Translations under genes and position numbers: made by a program
Notes under the pieces: model-generated
The model's input: only the letters and a program-made list of their open reading frames with translations
Database searches by the model: none
Told to the model about the DNA's origin: nothing
Shown here: in pieces, positions 36,754-46,599 of the stretch
How the letters are laid out: every line of letters begins with the position of its first letter
Position numbering within the stretch: the stretch's first letter is position 1
Assembly (NCBI GenBank): GCA_026874595.1
Contig: CM049306.1
Location: forward strand, 77,083,142-77,147,141
Source of the DNA: Sipunculus nudus
Lineage: Eukaryota; Annelida; Sipuncula; Golfingiida; Sipunculidae
Length of the DNA stretch: 64,000 bases
Direction: 5' to 3'

Positions 36754-37749
36754 TCATTTTTTTATATACATTTTCTTATATTGCTTAAAAGTTAGATGTT
36801 GATATCTAATATCTTCAAAGTGATGAATTTTACTTTCTGGTAAAAACAACCTAGCAGCAACCGTTTTTATGGGAGCGTCCCCCCACCTATAATAGAAGAT
36901 TCCTCCAGCTTTATCTATCGTTTCTATATAATTCTTGTACTGTGGCGATGTCCAGACACTTACTTTGCTGATTTCGAAGTTGTTGTAATACATTTTCAGC
37001 CAGTGTCTTTTGTCATAAAAGTCAGGACTTAAGCGATGCTGCATATGTTTTTCTACCGTATCATTAAGGCAATAAGTACATTTAGGATTATCAGCAGTAA
37101 TCTGGTGGTACCCATAGAGAAATCCATGGGTTTCCATGAAGTTAAATACGTCATAGTTTATTGGCGCCAGTATACGAGAATCGTCGTCAAGACGCCAGTA
37201 GTAATCCAGCTGTTCTATCCATGGAAGCTCAAATACAGTTTTTGCATGAAAGCGACACATGTGTTTGTACCCATCACGTGCTCGACATAAGGGTTCCGGC
37301 CATTCTTCACGTGGAGGTAAAAATTCTGGTAAGCGGAATTCTATCGGTATGAAAAACAAGTTTGCTTTTGATTCTCTCATAATAGATGGGATCACCCGTG
37401 AGAAATTATAACCTGTATAAAATAGAACGACTGGATAATTAAACCGATTGAGAAAGCACGAATCTAAATCAGCAATGATCCTGTTCAGTCTCCATATCCT
37501 ATGTGTTAATATGTAAATACATGCCTTTGGTGTGCCAAATGTCCAATTACCAATCAGGTCTATCAGCTTGCCAGTGTCATTTTGTAGTACTTCAGGTGCA
37601 ACTTGTTCCGTGACGACATAACGGAAAAGTGAGTAGCTATGTTTATTGTTCAAGTATATACACGAAAACAAAATAAAAAAGGCTGTCAGAATTCCAGGGA
37701 TGACGAACAACTTCAAAGAATGACTGGTAACTGTCATACCTTTCGTCAT
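36754..37749 (-). CDS. GT15 (Kre2/Mnt1-type) alpha-mannosyltransferase-like protein 2
   Basis: A single exon of 331 residues and a tandem paralogue of the gene at 30260-31315. Membrane anchor at about residues 13-32 (LKLFVIPGILTAFFILFSCI). The catalytic domain shares long identical runs with gene 1: YWRLDDDSRILAPI (DDD at 188-190), YYNNFEISK with Glu259, and YRWGDAPIKTVAA (287-299). The stem is about 17 residues shorter and differs (TEQVAPEVLQ), so divergence is concentrated between anchor and catalytic domain. NDT (57) and NWT (68) sites are kept. The ATG is preceded on this strand by tgattttttag, again acceptor-like. Met5 is an alternative start. GT15 is best known from fungal Golgi mannosylation; substrate here is unknown. 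Confidence 0.88.
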   Translation of the reverse strand: MTKGMTVTSHSLKLFVIPGILTAFFILFSCIYLNNKHSYSLFRYVVTEQVAPEVLQNDTGKLIDLIGNWTFGTPKACIYILTHRIWRLNRIIADLDSCFLNRFNYPVVLFYTGYNFSRVIPSIMRESKANLFFIPIEFRLPEFLPPREEWPEPLCRARDGYKHMCRFHAKTVFELPWIEQLDYYWRLDDDSRILAPINYDVFNFMETHGFLYGYHQITADNPKCTYCLNDTVEKHMQHRLSPDFYDKRHWLKMYYNNFEISKVSVWTSPQYKNYIETIDKAGGIFYYRWGDAPIKTVAARLFLPESKIHHFEDIRYQHLTFKQYKKMYIKK

Positions 37750-38806
37750 TGTACCTAAAAAATCAATATAATTAAATTGGAATTATCTTCTTAGGCGGTT
37801 GCATTTACCCTATATTCTAGCATTAAAATCATTTTATATAACTAGAAAATTAATACAAATTCAAATTTTATTTTATAATCATCAAAATGACGCAGCTTAC
37901 TGCCGTCATCTCATCACTATAAGGAGCACGCGATGAAAGAGTGTAAAATTACACACACCCAAATTATAACCGCCAAAATCGATATTTAACGAAATATTAT
38001 GAACTATATAGAAAAAACTCGAAGGACATATTTTGATAATTCGAAAAATTAAAATGTAAAAGTTAATAAGAAAGTATATGATAACACAACAATGAATTAT
38101 TTCTACCATGAAATCTTTTGTCGTAGAATGCACTAGAGAAACATGCAGCCGTCTCTTGCAAAGGGTCACGCTGACAATGTTTCACTGTGTTCCACTGTGG
38201 AGAGTAATGATTTATTCGCAAACACATAAAACAGTGTTTGGAAAATACTTGCAAAAACATGTATACAGATAAGATGTAGGAATAGATCATGTTTACTGGG
38301 GAAACCAGTGTCTTTTATGCGCCTAATAGCAAACATTTCCTGTTTATCACAATGAATCTTTCACAAGCAAGGCATGTTGGGCATCTTCGGTCCATTGCTG
38401 TGGACTCTCACCTATAAACGCCTACCTTTCTGCGTATACCAAACAATAACTATGATGAACAGCACCTAGCCACTAAAGATCTTCGTTCAAAACACCTGGA
38501 AGAACAAAGATCACACGTTATAAGTAATTGTTCTACGGAACCGATACTCACATTTTCATCGGTCAACAATGATTTTTATTTTTAGGGGAGCCAGCGGTGG
38601 TACAGCTTTTACTTGTTTTGTTTCGACCCTTAAAGGTATATAAGCATTAAGATAGTTTTAAAGCAATTAGTGTGTGAGATAAAGTGCATGTACCGTACAT
38701 AATGTAAGTAAGAAAAGATAAATAACCAATCCCTCATGCTCAAATAACAATAGACTTCAGCCACAGGAATATACAGCTTGAATTTACTGGAAAAGCAGAT
38801 GACCTA

Positions 38807-39085
38807 GGCCAAGAAAAAGGAACGGTTCCCACCACCGCCCGCGTCAATTTTAACCCCCCCCCCCCTTAACAGTTTTGATTTTGATTTTCATCTTGATTTT
38901 CATCTTTCTAGGAGAAAAAATAATAAAATTTCGATAAGTTTCCCTTTGCTATGTAGTGCCTTTACCTGTTTAGCAAAAAAAATTCTTTTATTATCATGAT
39001 TTTCCCTGATCATATGACATTTTTATCGAAACATAAAAAGTTAATTTTTTTTAAAGTGCCTCAGAACCATGCCTTTATTTTGCCT
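38807..39085 (+). mobile_element. TA-flanked MITE, copy 1
   Basis: Starts ggccaagaaaaagg and ends tttattttgcct, with TA directly outside both ends (38805-38806, 39086-39087). Shares with copies 2 and 3 the order ggttc, cgcccgcgtcaattt, tgtagtgcctttacctgttt agcaaa, and atgacatttttatcgaaaca. C12 at 38854-38865. No coding. Confidence 0.85.
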
Positions 39086-39469
39086 TAGGCTTAAAACAAT
39101 AGTTTCTTCATGTTAATGTACCATTTTGTAATTTGTAAATGCTAACTGTATATATATAATGATGTATAATAGAAAAAAGTAACACTACAACAGAAAGCTA
39201 CTTTTTTTCAAGTTTGCTGGTATACATGTTTGATCCCTCTGATCCGGATCCTTAACATGAGACCATCACACATAAAACAGAACCCACGTGCTTTCAAAGG
39301 AGGTAAGTGAAATCTTTGCAATAAATCAATTACTTTAAATGTCACATACATTTTCTGTATTCTATCCATCCCAGATGGGCAGATTGGCATCATGTGGGTA
39401 GTGTGTGAAAGCTTGACGCCATAAAACTCACTCTTTCTTCTTGTATCTGCCTATATGCAATACATTGAA

Positions 39470-39565
39470 AGACATTGACGTCAATTTATCTTCAAAGAGG
39501 AAGGGGGGGGGGGGGGGGGGGTAGATGACTCACAGGCTCGGAAGAGTAATCAAAGTAAGTTTGGT
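39470..39565 (+). repeat. G-run repeat family, copy B
   Basis: Has gacgtcaatttatctt, then G19 (39503-39521), then gatgactcacaggctcggaa and taat, matching the core of the copies at 19620-19885 (inverted) and 54198-54465. Confidence 0.65.
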
Positions 39566-40284
39566 TATAAATACACACACATACACACATATATATATTG
39601 TTGCGGGGAAACAGGTACATACATTCACAATTTGTATTTCAGCCTGTGTTCACGTACATAAACAGTTTGTTACAGTGTTTCTGCACTTATATGAAATTAT
39701 TTATGATGACAAATAACCATGTTCTATGCTCCAGGTAGGAAAAATCGACCATGGGTTCATATGTGACTCCTTTATTATGTTTTTGCTATCGCCAAAACAT
39801 GTTTATGTGCACTCAAAACTGAAGTGATTCGACGTGATGTGATACTTTCCATTCTTCGTCTACTCGCAAAGACAACAATAATCGATTCGCCTCGCAGACA
39901 ACTGCTTGGACCTGTGTGGAACGCCCAGAACTATCTTATGTTGTCACCTTGTTCTTAAGATTACATTCGGGATGGACGACTTCGGGCGGGACGACATTCT
40001 GAATGAACGACCATCGGAATGGACGACTATTTAACTTATTACGTAATAAACGCTTGAAATGATGCTGATTGTGGGATTAATACCATGCAAGGATAACCTT
40101 GTGGCTATTTGGGTGATCTTTTTGCAAAACTGCAGCTATGTTCAAACAATTCCAGTCACGAGTTGCGATCTGACTCGCAGCCTAGCCGACCTGGTGGGAC
40201 GACACGCCTGACCGGTGACCTGCTTTAGACCTAACGCAGTGTTAATGCCGATTACGGAAAATTATAAATTATACTGATAGAGGG

Positions 40285-40521
40285 ATGGCACGCCGGCCTG
40301 AGCCGCGGTCTGGCTGCGAACAGGCTGCAACTGAAAGACTACTCAGCAACATTGCAAATGGGGACGGAACCCCAACGAAGAGAAGGAAGTATCGTCAGTT
40401 GGAGGAACGAGTGCAACGTCTGACAGAGAGACATCGCGAAGGCAGGATCAACACGGACACCTTCCTGAGGAAGATCCGCCATGTGGTCCACAACTTTTCG
40501 ATTATTTTTGTGAATCCCTGA
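40285..40521 (+). CDS. hypothetical 78-residue frame inside the 39959-41717 element
   Basis: Reads MARRPEPRSGCEQAATERLL, then TKRRKYRQLEERVQRLTERH and REGRINTDTFLRKIRHVVHN. It is charged and helix-prone, with a basic TKRRKYRQ patch and possible coiled coil. It is locally more GC-rich than its surroundings, lies in the interior of a transposon-like element, and could be a remnant of a captured or element-encoded protein. No family recognised and no splice evidence. It may be chance. Confidence 0.25.
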   Translation: MARRPEPRSGCEQAATERLLSNIANGDGTPTKRRKYRQLEERVQRLTERHREGRINTDTFLRKIRHVVHNFSIIFVNP

Positions 40522-40887
40522 TTGATGTAGACAGTAAAGGCTGTAATGTAATGCTGCAATAACCTTGTGCTCAGGAACATCTGGATTCTTGTTATAGACC
40601 TAATTTGAGTTTATTGGTAATTAAAGACGACAAATATGGTTTCCTAACTTCTCCGGGAAACGGCGGCAGGTCCGTTTGTTTTTGTATTATATGTTAATAA
40701 AGCTTTTATTGTGTGCTCTTGCTAGTGTGTCATGCTATGCTACCGTTTAATACATAACTATTATTATTTTTTATATAAATGTATGCATATTTCCTTAATC
40801 TCTTTCTTCTTCAGTCCCCTACTTCAGTCTCTCTCCTCCAGTCTCTTCTCCATGCGACTATCGCTGTCTTCCCATATTTTTTCTTCT

Positions 40888-40893
<6 letters not shown>

Positions 40894-40928
<35 letters not shown>
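40894..40928. repeat. (CT)n microsatellite
   Basis: Pure CT run inside the 39959-41717 element. Confidence 0.9.
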
Positions 40929-40932
<4 letters not shown>

Positions 40933-42878
40933 AAATGCACATTGTATTGACTTACCGGTTGGGTGGGCACAGACCTGCTTAATTAGCGGGAACCATGAAG
41001 CTACTCCCTGGTTAGATGTTATTGTTATTACATCAATAATCACACGATGAAGCCCCATGAATTTATCAAAATCCGACGGCCGCCATAAGCACAGTTCCTC
41101 TTATTCCATTAGTCTTTTTCTTAATTTATATTTAATAAATTTAACGATACAGTGCACAGAATACCAATAATATTAGTTATACCAATAATACAAACACAAA
41201 GTAGCGAACACTATCATATAGTGTAACACTGCCATTTAACTTGTGTGTCAGTTCTAATGTGTGCCCATCTAATCAAACCGTCGTCCATTCAGAATGTGTC
41301 GTCCATTGCTATCGGCAGTAAGTCACAGACAGATCGCAACATGTGACATTTACTTACTTATGGTATACTAAGACATTTGATGAAAATATGCAAACAACAC
41401 AGTAATGGCACCGTAACTGTTCTTCAAATAAATGCATAAGTATCTAAACAAATGGTCGTCTATTTTGAATGGACGACACTGACATGCAGGCGGCCGTGAT
41501 ATTCGCCACACGTCTGTTACAAAATCGATAAAAATATCAGAACAACACCAAAATAGCCACAAGTTTATCCTTGCATAGTAGTAATCCCACAATCAGCATC
41601 ATTTCAAGCGTTTATTACGTATTAAGTTAAATAGTCGTCCATTCCGATGGTCGTCCATCCAGAATGTGGTCCCGCCCGAAGTCGTCCATCCCGAAGTCGT
41701 CCAGCCCGAATGACACCGTTCTGAATTAGCCCACACTCCAATTCCAAAATTCTCCTCTTGCCAAGGATGAGTGTCGGCTCTCAACAGGGCCATCCAAAAC
41801 ATACGATCATTCTTGCCAATCGGAAGGAGAGAGTGAGAGAGAGAGAGAGAAATATCAATAGAGCCTAAGAGATTCGGTTTGATGTCTCACCGAAGGTTAT
41901 GGATTATTCTTTTGCTCAGTACATGTAAATCCAGAAATCAGAACTACCTAATAATAACATATCATTTTTATCCTGTGGTTAATTTATCCCCATTCATTAG
42001 AGGGTCTCACCAACAGGCCATATACCTCTACTTCAAAATTATAACAACAACGAGAATAATACTAATAGTAAAACTTATAATACTAAAATACTAATATTAA
42101 TAATAACAGCAATAATAATAATAATATTAATAACAATAATAATAACTATGGAAAAATGTGTAACTTCAAATATATACAAACAAGATTGTAAATTTGGCGT
42201 ACTCTAGGTTTATATTAGGAAAAAATATACGTATACTATAAATTGTCAATAATGAGTATGTTTCATTCCTACTTAACTTGCAGATGAACAGAACTTGCAG
42301 CGGTAAATCAAGCATAGATAAAAATGGAAACGGTAAAAAAGATAGGCTTATACACTGCAGAATCTATGTGGAAAAGGCTAATGTTGTAATCATATATTTA
42401 CAAATACAAAATTTGTTATTATTTGATTAATGCTTTCTGGGCCTTTTTTCATGTCTTGATAATTCTTTGCCTTGAACTGGAAGCATGTCGTGTTCAAGTA
42501 TAGCAAAAGTTTATTTAGGTCCGTCTTTAAAAATTGTCAATATCTGACAGAAATTCAAAGGAAACAAGAGTTCATTTTAAGGTATGTCCGAAAATTCCTT
42601 GTTTAACTTGTTTAGCAGTATTCCTATTGCCAAGGACGGTTAATATTTCAGTAGGACATGCATACAGGGTAAATAATCCTCTGTGTGATATCAGGGTGTT
42701 TTCGTCTGTTCTGTTGACCATGCATGACCTAAAATAGTTGCAGTGCGCATTTTGTGTTAATACCAACACTTACAACATCTTTAATGTCTTCTGTACAAAA
42801 AGGTCTTATTTATCTGATGCTGAAACAGAATTTAAAGCACCTTACATGTAAACATCTTTTTCTTATATTTGTATACTA

Positions 42879-42928
<50 letters not shown>

Positions 42929-42959
42929 TATATGTACTAGTACATATATATAAATCTAA

Positions 42960-43021
42960 AGAGAGAGAGAATGAGAGAAAGAAAGAGAGAGGGAGAGAGA
43001 AAGAATGAGTGAACATTAGAG

Positions 43022-43093
<72 letters not shown>

Positions 43094-43440
43094 AGAAAGG
43101 GAGGGAGATAAAAGAGACAGAGAAAGAGAATGAGGGAGAGAAAGAAGAGAGATAAAGGAGTGAGGGGAGAAAGGGTGAGAAAGGGGAGAGTGAGGGAGAG
43201 AGAGAGAAAGAAAACAATGAGCGAGAGGCAAAGAGAGAGAGCAAGTGGGAGTGAGAGAAGGAAAGAGAGGGAGGGGCGTCAGAGAGAGAGAGAGAAAAGG
43301 GAAGAAAGAGCGAGAGATGGAGAGATAGGGGAACCAGAAAAGAGGCAGAGGGAGAAAAAAAGATGAATAGAGGAAGGGGGAGTTTGAGAGAGACAGAGAG
43401 ACAGAAACAGACAGATATACAGAAAGAAAGAAAGAAAGAG
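42960..43440. repeat. long polypurine (GA-rich) tract
   Basis: About 480 bases almost entirely of G and A on the plus strand, with pure (AG)n at 43023-43088. The long open frames on both strands here are by-products of the repeat. Confidence 0.95.
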
Positions 43441-43649
43441 AGCTTTAAATGCAGTTTGAATAATTAAATATCTTTATTATGCATTATTTTAATGATTTCA
43501 GCTATACGATAATAAATAAACTTACTTTCTCGCATGTAGTAATTTTGATTTCTCCAAAGAGGTTTACTGAATATAAGATATTGATAACAAAATGTTTGTA
43601 CCGGCTCAGGTATCAGGGTTTAATTATTGCAAATGGAACACATTCCGAG

Positions 43650-43910
43650 TAGCAAGGGAATAGCTCAGGTAGGTCAACTGAGAGGACAGTTGATGAAGGG
43701 ACGGCACTGATGCGTGGTGTTGTGTATCCTAATCATAATTAGACGGCGAAACATTGCAGTATAAACAATGTACAAACAACCCCGATGTACCGCGGGGCTT
43801 CTAGTCCCGGGTCTCCACGAGGACCCGCACTGGGGTGGAACACTGCGCTCTTTGATACGCGTGTTGGGGGAGGGTTGTTTGGCAACTCGCCTACTTCGAT
43901 TCCTGGGAGA
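43650..43910 (+). mobile_element. possible tRNA-derived SINE or split tRNA-like sequence
   Basis: Has an A-box-like atagctcaggtaggtcaact near 43660 and a B-box-like ttcgattcctgggag near 43897, but they are about 230 bases apart, too far for a tRNA. Between them is a GC-richer segment with gtcccgggtctccacgagga. It lies directly upstream of the homeobox gene. Confidence 0.25.
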
Positions 43911-44187
43911 TCTTAGAAGAACAAAGATGTCATGATGCAAACTGTTATGAAAACACCTGGAAAACTGTGATAAACCAACAGCTCCATACAACATATAAGG
44001 CATCTCACCTGTTCAATGTCACATAACGGCAACACAACCACAGGTGACCACGTCGGATTATATCATTCTCCACAGTAAGCGTTAAACTACATTTGTTAAC
44101 TGCTACCAGTCTCATTGATACAGTACATATTCAACAGTAAATTCAAGTTACTATTAAACTGTTAGTTGTCAAGTTCCTTCACCGGAT

Positions 44188-45314
44188 ATGGAGAACTCAT
44201 CAGTCGCCACCAGGGCGTGGATGGATTTAGACAAGCTGGAACCAGGCACGGTGGTCATGGTAGCGGGTAGCTGGCGTACAGACTCCTCACCTGAGACACC
44301 AGCAACGGACGAGAAAGTGTTAGAAAACTGTCACATCAAAAAGACGCCCGAGACACCCGAGACCGAGGACACCAGCGCCACCTCACGGAGTGTTATCAAA
44401 ACACAGCAGCTTGAATCTGATGTCAAAGACCAGGGTATGTTACAAGTATTTCATCATATTTACCTGATATATAAATTTTGTAGCATTATTGCAATTATGT
44501 CTGTATGCATTTGGCATGATTCTGATGTATCAATCTACCTTATGTTGTGTCATGCACATTGGATAACAATATCTTGTCGTGTAAAATTATTGGTGTGCTG
44601 ATCATTTTTATTATGACCGACATAAGTAAAATTCGCACATTTATCCCATGTTAAATTATTCATTTTAACATATATAGTCACATACGGAAACATGTACATT
44701 AATAGATATGTATAAATTAGTGTCTAAACGCATACATATATATGGAAGCCGTATACCTAAAGCGGGAAGAGCACCTGTCTAACAAGACCACCTGCCAATA
44801 AATAACTCCCATCTATGAGTATATCGTGAGTACTCATTGCTTCAATAGCTGCCCTGTCTAACAAACAACTGTAAATTGAATAAAACCCATAGGTGGTACA
44901 GGCCTACTTTCACTGTAAAGCCCCATATATTCAAATAACCATACTGTACACCAATTATATATACAGCAGACCACGGTGTCATCCCAAATGGACGGGTTTC
45001 AGATAGACGGGTCGGATTTTTTCGATCCCATCTGGACGGGTCCCAGTCCAACGGGTCCCAGTCTGACGGGTCCCAGTCAGACGCTCTATCAATAACGTAT
45101 GGGTTTAATACACGAAGGTTATAATATATGCATTTTTATACTATATATAGTAATATGAATGAATATATGAAAATATCAAGCAGTTTGAAACGTCCTGAAG
45201 GATGAACGGCTCATTCGCATAGACCACCTGGCTATATGGCGACGCGTTACATTGTCTCGTTCATTATCAATTACCTTACAATATCTAGGGTATTTTGCTG
45301 TCTTGTTGTATAAT

Positions 45315-45366
<52 letters not shown>

Positions 45367-45574
45367 GATATATAACTATCTAGATTTAGCATTTTAATTG
45401 TATATATGAAAATGTCGAACCATTTGCAACGCCATGAAGGATGAACGGCCTATTTACATAGACCACCCGACTGACTGGCCACCCCGACATCATGTGCAAG
45501 CATTATGTCTCGTTTTATTATCACTTACCGATTAATATCAAGGATATTTTGCTGTATTTTTGTATATATTTCTG

Positions 45575-45612
<38 letters not shown>

Positions 45613-46524
45613 TTTTAATTGTATGTATGATAATATCGAACAATTTGCAACGCCATGAAAGATTAACGACCTATTTACATAGAACACCCGGCTAACTGGC
45701 GACATAAAATGCAATCACTAAAACGTCATGTATTTGGCATCGTTGAAGTCTATATTGAATTTATTTATTGGAACGATAATTTATATGAGATGTTATCTTA
45801 AAATAAATGCAGTTCATAATTTTTTATGGAACGTGTACAGAGCTTATATAATTATTGCTTGCTTGTGATATCAATAAAATTAGAATTTTCCTTATTTCAA
45901 AGCGGAGTTACGTGGTCAGTCAATAAAATATGAGTTATTCATTTAATCTGTTACATATTTTTCTTCCATAAATAGCCTTTGGTTATTAAATTCAATGCTT
46001 CTTTACTCACAGGTGCAGGTTATCCTACACTGCCTATTATTTTAGTATTAAATTCAGTGATTCTTTACGGACTTGTATCGTACAATGCCTTTCATTTTAG
46101 CTGATAGATAGATAGAGCGTTATTTAAATAGATAGATAGACAAAGAGATAGATAGATTTCACATAGATTTATTAACTCCTTAAATAAATTTATGTATGAA
46201 TCACTGTCTTCAAAGACCTTAACAGGAATGAGAACTGTACATCCCATATAACCACGTTTCAAAGGGAAACCACATAAGTGCATCTTCTGGTTAATTAACC
46301 AGTTACTGTGATTAGGCTTCGTTCCGCACATGTTGTAACTGTTATAATAACAGCACGGTGGTCATTGATAAATATTCTGTTCATTAACATGAACCACCAT
46401 GTTCCCTGTGAAATAAAACGAATGTGTATTATATGATAATAATTTCATTTTTCAAACCAATCGTTTTTTTTTTTTATGAAAATAACATCTTTCTCCTTTC
46501 TTTCTATCATATCTCTCTCAGGCA

Positions 46525-46599
<75 letters not shown>

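Larger units (their letters stand above)
37750..39958. other. intergenic, MITE and G-run repeat
   Basis: Upstream of GT15 gene 2. It holds MITE copy 1 (38807-39085) and G-run copy B (39470-39565). No gene recognised. Confidence 0.5.
39959..41717 (-). mobile_element. 1.76-kb transposon-like element, GGTGTCAT/GTAATC family, copy 1
   Basis: The inverted ends (39959-40115 and 41545-41717) are about 160-170 bp and match well: ttcgggatggacgacttcgg, accatcggaatggacgacta, and aataaacgcttgaaatgatg. The ends contain repeated GGACGAC units, with more internally at 41281-41310 and 41455-41480. Flanks gttcttaa (39951-39958) and gttctgaa (41718-41725) look like an 8-bp target duplication with one mismatch. 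On the minus strand it runs GGTGTCATTCGGG...GTAATC, the same outer bases as the element at 44975-47400. It carries one small open frame (40285-40521) but no recognised transposase. Confidence 0.7.
41718..44187. other. intergenic and homeobox gene upstream region
   Basis: Contains GA repeats (41831-41850), an AAT-rich stretch (42050-42145), (TA)n at 42882-42927, a purine-rich GA tract (42960-43440) and a SINE-like candidate (43650-43910). The last ~200 bases are the likely promoter and 5' UTR of the homeobox gene; no core promoter motif could be fixed. Confidence 0.5.

Noticed and set aside
40285-40521. Considered as a bZIP or transposase DNA-binding domain
   Set aside because: A basic patch and helix are visible, but there is no leucine heptad or recognised fold; kept only as a low-confidence hypothetical.
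42876-43366. Ser/Leu-rich and Arg/Glu-rich frames on opposite strands
   Set aside because: Both are translations of a GA polypurine tract.
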